Assembly (NCBI GenBank): GCA_964657395.1
Contig: CAZZUX010000004.1
Span: 1 to 64,000 of the forward strand
Direction: 5' to 3'
DNA from: G963692885 sp964657395
Lineage (GTDB): Bacteria > Acidobacteriota > Terriglobia > Terriglobales > Acidobacteriaceae
Length of the DNA: 64,000 nucleotides
Both the position numbers and the translations under genes were made by a program. The notes under the pieces are model-generated. The model ran no database searches, was not told the DNA's origin, and was given only the letters and a program-made list of their open reading frames with translations. Below are positions 26,406 to 35,456 of the stretch, piece by piece (the stretch's first letter is position 1; every line of letters starts with the position of its first letter).

Positions 26406-28187
26406 ATGGCACCGGGAAGAACAGGCATGGTTTCCAGGCGGGATTTCCTTTGGCTCTCAACCGCGTCGACCATGGCGTTTGCGCAAGGGATCACCACGCG
26501 GAACCTCAAACCTCTCCCGCGCGGCAAGCCATCAGGCCTCCCCTTCGCCGCCAGGTTCACCGATGTTGCCATGCAGGCAGGGCTGACACATCCCACTATC
26601 TACGGTGGAGTGAACCACAAAAACTACATCGTTGAGACAGTTGGCTGCGGTATAGCCTTCATCGATTACGACAATGATGGGTGGCAGGACATCTTTGTGC
26701 TGTGCGGTACTCGCGTGGAAGCTCCGCCCTCGGATGCGACCAATCGTCTCTATAAAAATAATCGCGATGGCACATTCACAGATGTCACCGAGAAAGCTGG
26801 GCTGGTGCGTACCGGCTGGGCGAGCGGTATCACAATTGGTGACTACAACAATGATGGTTTTGAAGACATTTTTATTACCTATTTTGGCCAGAACGTTCTC
26901 TATCGCAACAACGGCAATGGCACCTTTACCGATGTGACCAAGAAAGCTGGTCTTGTTTACGAAGGCAACCCTCGATGGGGGTCCGGCTGCACCTTCGTTG
27001 ATTACGATCGCGATGGCCACCTCGATCTTTATGTCGCAAGCTATGTCGACCTGCATCTGGACCAGCTGCCGCGGCCCGGCGCAAATCCCTACTGCAATTT
27101 CAAGGGTGTTCCAGTGAATTGCGGACCACGGGGCTTACCCATGCCGCGCAATTATCTTTATCGAAACCAGGGAGATGGAACGTTTAAGGATGTCTCGCTG
27201 ACAACAGGTATTGCCAAGGCGCAGCGTACTTACTCGATGACGTGCGTTGCCGCAGACTTCAGTGGAGACGGATGGAGCGACATCTATGTAGCTTCTGACT
27301 CGACGCCAAGCCTTTATCTTCGAAATAGACATAACGCCACCTTTGCGGAAGAAGGGGCAGAGCGAGGCATTGCCTTCAGTGCTGATGGAGTAGAGCAGGC
27401 CGGCATGGGTGTTGCCGTTGGAGACTACAACCTCGACGGCAGGCTTGACATATTCAAGACGCATTTCTCGGACGACACCAACGTTTTGTATCGCAACGAT
27501 GGTAATTGTGAATTTACTGACGTGACGATTCCTGCGGGCTTCGGCGTTGAGACGCGCTATACCTGCTGGGGTGCCGGCTTCGCCGATTTCGACAATAATG
27601 GCTGGCCGGATCTTGCCGTGGTTACAGGTTCCGTTTACCCGGAGGTAGAGGCGCAACTTCCTGACTATCCTTTGAAGACGCCAAGGTTTATCTTCCGCAA
27701 TCTAGGTTCAGGTAAATTCGAAGAGTTGCTCGATGAAGCAGGCCCAGGCATTGCTGCCCTTCATTGCAGCCGGGGATGCGCTTTCGGAGATCCGGACAAT
27801 GACGGCGATGTCGACATGGTTGTGATTAATTTGAATGAACCTCCCTCGCTGCTCAGGAATGATGTAAGTGGGGATGGGAACTGGCTAAAGGTTCTTCTCG
27901 TCGGCACTAAATCCAACCGTAGTGCTATCGGTTCCACTGTCATTGCAAAATACGGAGGTAAGTCTCAGGCCCAAGCGGTGATGGCACAATGCAGCTTCTA
28001 CTCAGTGAATGATCGCCGTCTGCATTTTGGACTGGGAACTAACAAGCAGGCCGACATCGAGGTGCACTGGACCAACGGCCTCGTTGAAAAGTACGCGGGG
28101 GTTGCGGCTAATCAGTTAGCGACAATTACGGAAGGTCATGGGATAGTCAAGTTACCTCTCCAAAGGATGAAGAGCGCTCCCTTGTAA
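26406..28187 (+). CDS. CRTAC1-type FG-GAP repeat protein with ASPIC/UnbV domain (2), Tat-exported
   Basis: 593 residues from ATG at 26406 (GAGG nine bases upstream, one base after the TPR stop); ATG at 26385 is also possible. A Tat signal (VSRRDFLWLSTASTMAFA) is followed by the same beta-propeller layout as the protein at 1769-3541: DYDNDGWQDIF, DYNNDGFEDIF, DYDRDGHLDLY, DYNLDGRLDIF, DFDNNGWPDL and DPDNDGDVDM calcium loops. The ASPIC/UnbV end reads NRSAIGSTV ... AQCSFYSVNDRRLHFGLG. Long near-identical blocks shared with the first copy, such as TIYGGVNHKNYIVETVGCG versus TIYGPDDHKDYIMEAVGCG, show duplication. Probable calcium-binding exported protein of unknown partner. Confidence 0.87.
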   Translation: MAPGRTGMVSRRDFLWLSTASTMAFAQGITTRNLKPLPRGKPSGLPFAARFTDVAMQAGLTHPTIYGGVNHKNYIVETVGCGIAFIDYDNDGWQDIFVLCGTRVEAPPSDATNRLYKNNRDGTFTDVTEKAGLVRTGWASGITIGDYNNDGFEDIFITYFGQNVLYRNNGNGTFTDVTKKAGLVYEGNPRWGSGCTFVDYDRDGHLDLYVASYVDLHLDQLPRPGANPYCNFKGVPVNCGPRGLPMPRNYLYRNQGDGTFKDVSLTTGIAKAQRTYSMTCVAADFSGDGWSDIYVASDSTPSLYLRNRHNATFAEEGAERGIAFSADGVEQAGMGVAVGDYNLDGRLDIFKTHFSDDTNVLYRNDGNCEFTDVTIPAGFGVETRYTCWGAGFADFDNNGWPDLAVVTGSVYPEVEAQLPDYPLKTPRFIFRNLGSGKFEELLDEAGPGIAALHCSRGCAFGDPDNDGDVDMVVINLNEPPSLLRNDVSGDGNWLKVLLVGTKSNRSAIGSTVIAKYGGKSQAQAVMAQCSFYSVNDRRLHFGLGTNKQADIEVHWTNGLVEKYAGVAANQLATITEGHGIVKLPLQRMKSAPL

Positions 28188-28209
28188 TAGACCCAAAGCT
28201 GCAAAGAAT

Positions 28210-28246
28210 AAGGGCGCCAGCTAAGTAAGCCTGGCGCCCTTTCTTA
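28210..28246. terminator. Bidirectional terminator between convergent genes
   Basis: Perfect 11-base arms AAGGGCGCCAG and CTGGCGCCCTT around a 10-base loop, with T-rich sequence after the hairpin on the plus strand. It separates the CRTAC1 gene (ends 28187) from the convergent TonB receptor (ends 28259). Confidence 0.85.
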
Positions 28247-28258
28247 CAGCAGGACACT

Positions 28259-31200
28259 TTAGAAATGAACCTTTGCACCGAGTTGCAGGGTTCGGGGATC
28301 ATAGGCTGAGGTGACCTGGCCAAAGTTCGCATCGTTGGTGTTTGCGTCAATGCCATTGAATTGAGTGTGGTTAAAGACGTTGAAGGACTCGAGACGAATT
28401 TCGAGGCCCGGTCCACCTTCCTTAGCTAGCGGAATGGTTTTGAAGACCGACAGGTTCCAGTTTTGAAGACCCGGCGCTCTGACTGCATCCTTGCCTGCGT
28501 TGCCGAAACCTGCATTTGCATCCGTGCCTCCGGCCACCCAGGGAGCAGTTGGTGCAGCGAAGGAAGCTGTCGAGAACCACGCAAGCCTGGTCTTGGGATA
28601 TCTCACTGGTGCAACCAGGTTCGGACGGTTGGTTGTGCCGCCGCCCAGACCGAGCGTGTCCTGGCCGCCATAAGTGATATATTGCGGAGCTCCCGTGTGC
28701 ACTTCAGTGATGCCTGAAACTTCCCACCCGCCAAGTGCCGTGCGTTCCAGTGTGTTGCTGGTGTGCGCAAACCATGGCAGGCTGTAGATATAGCTGGCGT
28801 TGAAGATATGACGCTGATCGAGTGTGCCCGAGCCGCGGTCATAGGCTGCATTGAAGGGATTGGAGAGTGCGTTCAGGTCGCTGCTGACCTCATCAATTTC
28901 ATGTGAGTAGGTATAGGCGAACAGAACTGTGAAGCCGTGCTTGTTCTCGATACGCAGGCCGGCCTGAAGACCGTCGTAGCTCGAGTTTGTGGTGGTCTCT
29001 TCCTGGTTGATATCAGCGAAACCAAGATACTGGCGGTAGAGGTTGGCGTTAGCGCCTCCTGCCACAGCCTCCCGGGTGTCAAAAGGATTGAGGGCGTTCG
29101 AACTGTCGATCAACGGCAATGTGTTGATGTGACGATCGTCGCTCTGGTGCCAACCGCGGGTGCCAACATACTGCACCTGAGCAATAATCGACGGGGCTAC
29201 CTGCCGCTGAACGCCAAAGCTGAACTCTGACGTACCAGGATTTGGGTAGTTATAGGAGAGGCTGGTCAACGTGGAAGGGAAAGTCGGCAAGGTGGCTGGA
29301 ACCGTGCCGGTCGCAGTGCTGACGTTCGGGTTGGAGAAGTAGACATTGTTGGCGGAGGGCTGGTAGGCAAAGGGCGGGTTCAAGGCTGCGTTGTACACGT
29401 CGTTGCCCTGCACGCGCTCGAAGAACATACCGAAGCCGCCGCGGAGTACGGTCTTGCCATCGCCGCCGAGGTTATAAGCAAATCCGATTCTCGGCTGCCA
29501 GCTGTTGTAGCTGTTCTTAACTACGCCGCGCGGGAAGCCATTGACGCCGGCTTCGCGGATACCGTTCAAGTAGAAGTCTGCTCCGTTGAAAGGGGTAAGT
29601 GCTCCCTGGTTAAGTACCCCGCTGCCATCCTGTACAAGCGCTGCCTGAGCAAGGGTGGGGTCAAAGCTGGCGGGATAAAAGTTACCGAACTGGTTATAGC
29701 GTTCAAAGGCGTGCGGCATGCCATCGAAGCGGAAACCCAAGTTTAATGTGAGCTCGGAGCTGACATGGAAGTTGTCGTTTACATAGAAGCTGTAGTTATT
29801 GTTGACCCAGTGCTTGCCGGCCAGCTGATTTAATTGCGTAAAACTCGCAGTGTCGCCCAGAAGAAAGTTCACATACGAATCTTTTGTATAGGTGTTGTTG
29901 TTAAATACAGCAGTTCCCTGTGTATTGGCCTGCAGCTGCTGGTTCTTGGGATCGTGCAGCCATCCGAAACCGAACTTCAATTGATGGCGGCCCTTTGTCC
30001 AAGAGACGTCATCGCGAGTGTCGTAGCCCTCATAGGAGTTCTTCCATGGGAAGTAGGCCGATGTCCAGTTAGTGCTGTACGGTGCGCCAAGATCGATTTC
30101 TGGCAGGCGGTTCTGAGCATTGTTGCCAGTAAAGAACGAGCTAGCTGTCCATCCTGACGGCTGCACGTAGGACGCATTTGCGCCAGCAACAGGATCGAGA
30201 TGGATGGTGTTACCGCTGTAGAGGAAGGCCGTCTCATTCAGCAGATTTGCTGAAATGGTCTGGGTCAACTTCACGGTCGCCGCCCAAGATGGATTGAGGA
30301 GCGTGGAACCAACTGTGGGATAACTACCATCACTCCAGAGCGGTGGGTAGTAAGCCTGGCTGGTCTGATCGTGGAGATAATGCCCCATCAACTGAAGCTT
30401 GCTGTTTATCGTGTGGTCGATGCGAACCACGTCTTCCCTAACGTTGGTAGGTTGTGCGACCGACGAAACGAATTGATTTGCGCCAAGGTTAGGGTGAGGA
30501 AAGGTGTTCTGGTTTAGCTCTAGTACCGCATTTTGATCGATCAGGTTGGCAGGAATAGTAATCGTTCCGTCCGCGTTCTTCGGAATAGGGTTACCTATGA
30601 CCCAGTTGGCAGGATAGAGCGGCGACTTGGAGGTTGCAGGAACAATCGGCGCCAGACCATTAGCAGGTATGGTGTAGTTCAGTGACTGCCCGAGGGTAGG
30701 AAAATTGTTGGAAGCAATGGTATTTACAGTGGAGGGAGCGCTGCCTTGGATAAGCCGGCGCCACTCTTCGTTTACGAAAAAGAATGTCCTATTGCGAGCG
30801 CTGTTGTACACATGCGGAATCCAAAGCGGTCCGCCGATATTGAAGCCTGGCTCGTTGAGCCGGAACTCAGGACGTCCCTGACCTGCAAGCTTGGTGAAGT
30901 AATTGTTCGCGTCGTAGTCCTCGTTACGATTGAAGTAATAAGCGCTGCCATGAAAGTCATGGCTGCCCTGCTTGATCACCATGAGAACAACACCGCCAGA
31001 ACCAACACCGTAATCCGGCCCGTAATTACTATCCAGCGTCTGGAATTCGGAAAGAGCATCGATCGACGGCAATGAACTAAAGCAGCCGCCGCAGCCGCGG
31101 TCGTTCAACTCTCCCCCATCCAGCATGTAAACGTTATGACTGACGCGCGTGCCGTTGAAGCTGATGCCGTTGGCTGAAGTCAATGCGTTGACCCCGGCGA

Positions 31201-31711
31201 ATGCAGGAAGATTGTTAGCGACGCCCAGTCCGAGTGCGGCGAGCGCGGTCACATTCCGACCGTTCGTCGCCAATTGGCTTACCTGCTGGCCGGTGATCAG
31301 CGTGCTTAAATCACTGGTCTCAGTCTGTGTCTGCAGGGCGTCGGCGTGAACAGTGATGGTCTGCCCTGAGGCGCCAACACTTAACGTCACGTCTTCTTTC
31401 AGAGTTTGATCAACGTTCAGCTCGATACCGGTTTTCGCGTAATTCTGAAAACCCGGCGCGGAGGCGCTGATCGTGTAGTGACCGACTCCGAGGCTTGGAA
31501 AGTCGTAGATTCCGGAAGAGTTAGACAGCGATGTTCGAACTTGTCCTGTCGCAGTATTGGTCAGTGTAATAGGTACGTTTGGTACTACGGCGCCGGACGC
31601 ATCCACTACGGATCCGGTGATCGTTGCGTTCTCCTGAGCCCGTGCTGCCGACGGTAAGAAAAGCAACGCGACGAGTAATCCTGCTAGAACAATCTGCCAA
31701 CTGCGACGCAT
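28259..31711 (-). CDS. Oar-like TonB-dependent outer-membrane receptor (2)
   Basis: 1150 residues; AGGAGG five bases before the ATG fixes the start. Signal peptide (IVLAGLLVALLFLPSAARAQ), carboxypeptidase-regulatory-like domain (TGSVVDASGAVVPNVPITL ... IYDFPSLGVGHYTISASAPG), plug part (LATNGRNVTALAALGLGV, VYMLDGGELNDRGCGGCF, VLMVIKQGSHDFHGSAYY) and a barrel ending GAKVHF. It is closest in this window to receptor 5 (54125-57613): both have an LDGGE/IDGGE-DDRG segment and an N-R-N-D/F-DANxYF segment. It is divergent from the GH54 gene, with two LacI-type palindromes between, which suggests arabinan-derived ligands (inference). Confidence 0.9.
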   Translation of the reverse strand: MRRSWQIVLAGLLVALLFLPSAARAQENATITGSVVDASGAVVPNVPITLTNTATGQVRTSLSNSSGIYDFPSLGVGHYTISASAPGFQNYAKTGIELNVDQTLKEDVTLSVGASGQTITVHADALQTQTETSDLSTLITGQQVSQLATNGRNVTALAALGLGVANNLPAFAGVNALTSANGISFNGTRVSHNVYMLDGGELNDRGCGGCFSSLPSIDALSEFQTLDSNYGPDYGVGSGGVVLMVIKQGSHDFHGSAYYFNRNEDYDANNYFTKLAGQGRPEFRLNEPGFNIGGPLWIPHVYNSARNRTFFFVNEEWRRLIQGSAPSTVNTIASNNFPTLGQSLNYTIPANGLAPIVPATSKSPLYPANWVIGNPIPKNADGTITIPANLIDQNAVLELNQNTFPHPNLGANQFVSSVAQPTNVREDVVRIDHTINSKLQLMGHYLHDQTSQAYYPPLWSDGSYPTVGSTLLNPSWAATVKLTQTISANLLNETAFLYSGNTIHLDPVAGANASYVQPSGWTASSFFTGNNAQNRLPEIDLGAPYSTNWTSAYFPWKNSYEGYDTRDDVSWTKGRHQLKFGFGWLHDPKNQQLQANTQGTAVFNNNTYTKDSYVNFLLGDTASFTQLNQLAGKHWVNNNYSFYVNDNFHVSSELTLNLGFRFDGMPHAFERYNQFGNFYPASFDPTLAQAALVQDGSGVLNQGALTPFNGADFYLNGIREAGVNGFPRGVVKNSYNSWQPRIGFAYNLGGDGKTVLRGGFGMFFERVQGNDVYNAALNPPFAYQPSANNVYFSNPNVSTATGTVPATLPTFPSTLTSLSYNYPNPGTSEFSFGVQRQVAPSIIAQVQYVGTRGWHQSDDRHINTLPLIDSSNALNPFDTREAVAGGANANLYRQYLGFADINQEETTTNSSYDGLQAGLRIENKHGFTVLFAYTYSHEIDEVSSDLNALSNPFNAAYDRGSGTLDQRHIFNASYIYSLPWFAHTSNTLERTALGGWEVSGITEVHTGAPQYITYGGQDTLGLGGGTTNRPNLVAPVRYPKTRLAWFSTASFAAPTAPWVAGGTDANAGFGNAGKDAVRAPGLQNWNLSVFKTIPLAKEGGPGLEIRLESFNVFNHTQFNGIDANTNDANFGQVTSAYDPRTLQLGAKVHF

Positions 31712-31790
31712 TACAGCCTCCTAAGTGTCCTGCTAAGAAATCTTTCCGTGCGGTCGATCTTTCTCTTGGTGAACTCTGTTCGTCGACACA

Positions 31791-31804
31791 GGGAAACGTT
31801 TACC
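31791..31804. promoter_or_regulatory. LacI-family operator-like palindrome
   Basis: GGGAAACGTTTACC, core AAACGTTT, 80-93 bases upstream of TonB receptor 2 in the 480-base divergent gap before the GH54 gene. Confidence 0.6.
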
Positions 31805-32052
31805 TAAGGTTCGTGAAAGGGATTAACCCAGAAAAGGAGCAATTTACTTGCTTTTAGCTTTGTTAAAGCGTGAGTTAAAGCTGAAGCCACTCGTTCGCCA
31901 GAGCCGGTTCAGCACGATCAGCGAGAAAATGTTTACGCGTGCGGGATGCTATTTGACTCAAATTGCGTTTGTCAACCGAAAGGCTGTTGACAACACCACA
32001 AGCCAAGGTTGCTGACAGAGGTGCAATTGGAAATGTGCTGACAGCTTGCCGA

Positions 32053-32065
32053 GCAAACGTTTACC
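32053..32065. promoter_or_regulatory. LacI-family operator-like palindrome
   Basis: GCAAACGTTTACC, core AAACGTTT, 127 bases upstream of the preferred GH54 start. Together with the site at 31791 it frames the divergent promoter region. The rest of the gap shows no other signal I can name. Confidence 0.6.
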
Positions 32066-32191
32066 TTTCTAGTCGCTCGTAGCAATCCACTTACGAACAG
32101 GGTGGGACTGGCAGGAAGTCGCGAGGTCGCAGCTACTGCTTGCTGGGTCGTTGAGACGTGCGATTTGAAATCAGGGATGGATCCGGGAGCT

Positions 32192-35100
32192 ATGAATAAA
32201 AAGAGCGAAGAGTCAAGAGAGTCGCGCGGGCTGAACATGAAGGCGGTAAAAACCAGGATCATGCTGGCTTTCTTTTACCTGGCTGCTTTCACTTTTGTGG
32301 CTGGCGGGAAAGCGCAACAAGCCGATGCTCAAACCTCTATCGCGCAGCCACAAGGCCCATGTGACATCTATGCTGCCGCAAGCGATCCCTGTGTGGCCGC
32401 GCATAGCACGACGCGCGCACTTTATGCTTCCTATCGTGGCCCTTTGTATCAAGTGTTGCGCCAGTCTGACGCCAAGACGCTGGACATTGGCGTCGTTACG
32501 CCGTCAGCTTCGGATGTGGGTGGTTATGCCGACGCGGCTGCGCAAGATAAGTTCTGTGCCGACACCTATTGCTGGATCAGCATCGTTTACGATCAGTCGC
32601 CGAAACACAACGACCTGAAACAGGCTCCGCGCGGAGGCTTCAATGGACCGGCGCTGGGCGGTGTAAACAACCTGCCGCTTGCCGACATGGCACCGGTCAC
32701 GGTCATGGGCCACAAGGTTTATGGTGTCTTCATCGAGCCAGGGATGGGCCTGCGCGTAGATGATGTAAAAGGCACAGCAGTGGACGACCAGGCGGAGGGT
32801 CAATACTGGGTCATCAACGGGCGACACTTCAACTCGGGCTGTTGCTTCGATTACGGCAACGCGGAAATTGACAGTCGCGACGATGACAACGGCACCATGG
32901 AGACTGCCTACTACGGCGACGCCATTCCGTGGTTTCACGGCACCAAGGTCGGTCCATGGATCATGACCGATCAGGAAAATAACCTGGTGGGATGCGTCAA
33001 TCCGGACGGTTCAAAACTTTGCGCAAGCTTGCCGAATATTACCTGGCGATTTGTGACCGCCATGGCCAAAGGTGAACCCCATCGCTGGACTACGCTGGGT
33101 GGCGATGCGCAGCAGGGAGCCCTCGACGTGATGTTCAACGGCCCGCGTGTGAATGCTACGTACGATCCGATGCGCAAACAGGGCGCGATCCTTCTCGGCA
33201 ACGGCGGTGATAACAGCAACAGCTCGCAGGGTACGTTTTACGAAGGTGCGGTCACGGCGGCGGGCACATTTCCGTCTGATGCTACCGACCAGCTGGTACA
33301 GGCGAACATCGTAGCTGCGCAATACGGAGCCGCGCCGCTCAGCATCGCCCCTGCATCCGCGATTGCTACTCCTCCAGGTCTTCAGACCTTTGCACCTGGA
33401 TCATCGCAAAGCACGACGGTGACCTTCACCAATGAAACAAGCGCACCCGTACACGGAGTGAGATTGAGCATTGCAGCCAAGGATCGTTGGACAGCTATCG
33501 TGCAAGGCACCAGAGATACGGCGAAGACCTTCTCCGAGCCGGTAGCACCGCATGCGAGCGTAGCCGCAACCTTCACGGTCACCGCCGGTCCAACTGCGTT
33601 CAATGGCGACCTCACGGCGAATGGCTCATGGACGGATTCGTCCAGCAATTCCGCACACTCCGTGAGTGCAGTCGAGAAGGTTCGGAATGTCAGTCCCATC
33701 CGGATCAACAAGTTCCGCATCAGCTCCGGCTCTGCTGCCAACTCTACTGATTCCTTTGTCGAGCTCTACAATGCGGGCACCGGCAGCGTTGACGTATCCA
33801 ACTGGACCCTGACCGTACGGCCGACGCAGCAGGCTGTCTTTTCCACGGTGAAGCTGCCAGCCGGTACCACGCTTGCCGCTCACGGCACCTACTTGTTGGG
33901 CCTTGCCAATTCCGGGCTGACGGTTGCTGCGCATCATGGCGACACCGCGCTGTACGTCCGAAGCGTGACGGGAATGTCGGTCGGCGACAGCGTCAGTATC
34001 GGCAGCGGCGCAAGCGTAGAGACACACAAGATCGCGACTATTGGAACAGCCGCTGGCCGTGCCACAACAGTATGGCAGCCGCTTCCCGACGGGCCAATGA
34101 CTATTCCTGCGGGTTCTACAAACGTGCCCGTCTTCAGCGTGTCGGACTTCGTAGTCGGCCAGAAAATTGCTCTCGGTTATGGAGCGACGTTTCCTGCCGT
34201 GGCAAGCGGGATCGAGAAGAACGAGGTGGTCACTGTGACTGCCGTTGGCAAGCCGGGTACGCAGGCATATCTCGCTGCGGAGGCTCCTGCTGGATCCACG
34301 AACATCAAGGTGACCTCCGCAGCAAACATTTCTGTTGGTGACAAGATCCGCCTGGACATTGATAGCGTAGGGCATGGTATTGAAATTGTTACTGTTACGA
34401 ATATTGGAACGGAAGCCAAGCACGGAAATTTGTCAGCCGATGCCAATGCCGGCACCACCAACATCAAGGTCCGCCGCGTCAAAGATCTGGCTGCCGGTGA
34501 TAAATTGACCATCGGCACTCCTGCAAATCTGGAGATGACTACCATCGTCTCTGTCGGTACCTCCGATTCTGCCGGAACCGGCATTGTCGTAACGCCCGCT
34601 CTCACAAAGCCGCACATCAAGGATGAGGGTGTAGTTGTTCCAGGCACTGGCCTTGAGCTGGCTGCTCCTTTGCGCTTCAACCATGCCGCTAATCTGCCCT
34701 TCAGCAATCGCGGAACGGGCATCAGCTTCCAACCAGCAACAGCCTATGTCCATGCCAGCAACGAGCCTGTTCGTTCGTTAGGCACGGGTGTCACGCTCGA
34801 CGGTCCTTTGAGCCGCGACTACGAGACAGATGCTGTGGTCAGCGACGTTGCAGTTGAGAGTGCGGGCTACCATGGAAAGCCAGAGCCCAATCAGTTATTT
34901 GGCGGCCCGGAGCTTTCCGTCGACGCTCCTTACTTCGAGCGAATCGTCAATCGCAAAGAAGGCAGCATGGTTCTGCGCGATAATGCTGATCTTGTCGTCG
35001 ACAGCCTCAACTACGGCCTGCTTGTGGATCCATGGGCAGCAGAGGGCTTCCAAGGTACCTCGGGACCGAAGGAGAGTGGCTGCTATATAAAGACACGCAG

Positions 35101-35239
35101 CAGGGCCGACCATGTTGAACCATCCGGTCCGACCATCCCGACTAACACGACTGCGAACCGTTCTCCGGACGGCGCTGACACGGACAGCAACTGCACCGAC
35201 TTCGTGACTGCGCCCCTTCCGGATGCAGGCAAAGACTAA
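32192..35239 (+). CDS. GH54-like alpha-L-arabinofuranosidase with lamin-tail-like domain and beta-repeats
   Basis: 1015 residues from ATG at 32192; ATG at 32237 is an equally possible start of the signal peptide (TRIMLAFFYLAAFTFVAGG). Residues about 47-380 resemble the AbfB catalytic domain: GPCDIYAAASDPCVAAHSTT, a vicinal Cys217-Cys218 pair in NSGCCFDYGNAE and Glu237 in NGTMETAYYGD, which aligns with the family nucleophile. Known GH54 enzymes cleave terminal arabinofuranose from arabinan and arabinoxylan. Instead of the fungal arabinose-binding domain, the C-terminal half has a lamin-tail-like domain (INKFRISSG ... VSNWTLTV) interrupted by about four repeats with the motif AGxTNIKV ... VGDKI (about 580-800), then its closing strands (VLRDNADLVVDSLNYG). 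Confidence 0.8.
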   Translation: MNKKSEESRESRGLNMKAVKTRIMLAFFYLAAFTFVAGGKAQQADAQTSIAQPQGPCDIYAAASDPCVAAHSTTRALYASYRGPLYQVLRQSDAKTLDIGVVTPSASDVGGYADAAAQDKFCADTYCWISIVYDQSPKHNDLKQAPRGGFNGPALGGVNNLPLADMAPVTVMGHKVYGVFIEPGMGLRVDDVKGTAVDDQAEGQYWVINGRHFNSGCCFDYGNAEIDSRDDDNGTMETAYYGDAIPWFHGTKVGPWIMTDQENNLVGCVNPDGSKLCASLPNITWRFVTAMAKGEPHRWTTLGGDAQQGALDVMFNGPRVNATYDPMRKQGAILLGNGGDNSNSSQGTFYEGAVTAAGTFPSDATDQLVQANIVAAQYGAAPLSIAPASAIATPPGLQTFAPGSSQSTTVTFTNETSAPVHGVRLSIAAKDRWTAIVQGTRDTAKTFSEPVAPHASVAATFTVTAGPTAFNGDLTANGSWTDSSSNSAHSVSAVEKVRNVSPIRINKFRISSGSAANSTDSFVELYNAGTGSVDVSNWTLTVRPTQQAVFSTVKLPAGTTLAAHGTYLLGLANSGLTVAAHHGDTALYVRSVTGMSVGDSVSIGSGASVETHKIATIGTAAGRATTVWQPLPDGPMTIPAGSTNVPVFSVSDFVVGQKIALGYGATFPAVASGIEKNEVVTVTAVGKPGTQAYLAAEAPAGSTNIKVTSAANISVGDKIRLDIDSVGHGIEIVTVTNIGTEAKHGNLSADANAGTTNIKVRRVKDLAAGDKLTIGTPANLEMTTIVSVGTSDSAGTGIVVTPALTKPHIKDEGVVVPGTGLELAAPLRFNHAANLPFSNRGTGISFQPATAYVHASNEPVRSLGTGVTLDGPLSRDYETDAVVSDVAVESAGYHGKPEPNQLFGGPELSVDAPYFERIVNRKEGSMVLRDNADLVVDSLNYGLLVDPWAAEGFQGTSGPKESGCYIKTRSRADHVEPSGPTIPTNTTANRSPDGADTDSNCTDFVTAPLPDAGKD

Positions 35240-35456
35240 CGATCTCACTCGATAGAGATCCTTCAACAGTCACGGCGCCGAAAGGTTCCTTTCTTCGCCA
35301 TGACTCCAGTGGAAGGTGTGTCGAAAGTCCGGCGTTCCTTGACAGGAATCTGTCGAATTCCTACCATCGCCTTTTGGCACGATAGCGATTGCTCTTTCAT
35401 GCAATTGCTCCCGCATCTTTTACAACGAGCATCTGACTCCATCGATCAGAGGTTTT

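Noticed and set aside
26674..27656. Open frames in other frames of the second CRTAC1 gene
   Set aside because: Shadows of the repeat-rich coding sequence with no motifs of their own.
31923..31938. Possible fourth LacI-type site GAGAAAATGTTTACGC
   Set aside because: The arms are separated by one extra base and the central CG is missing, so it does not match the other sites.
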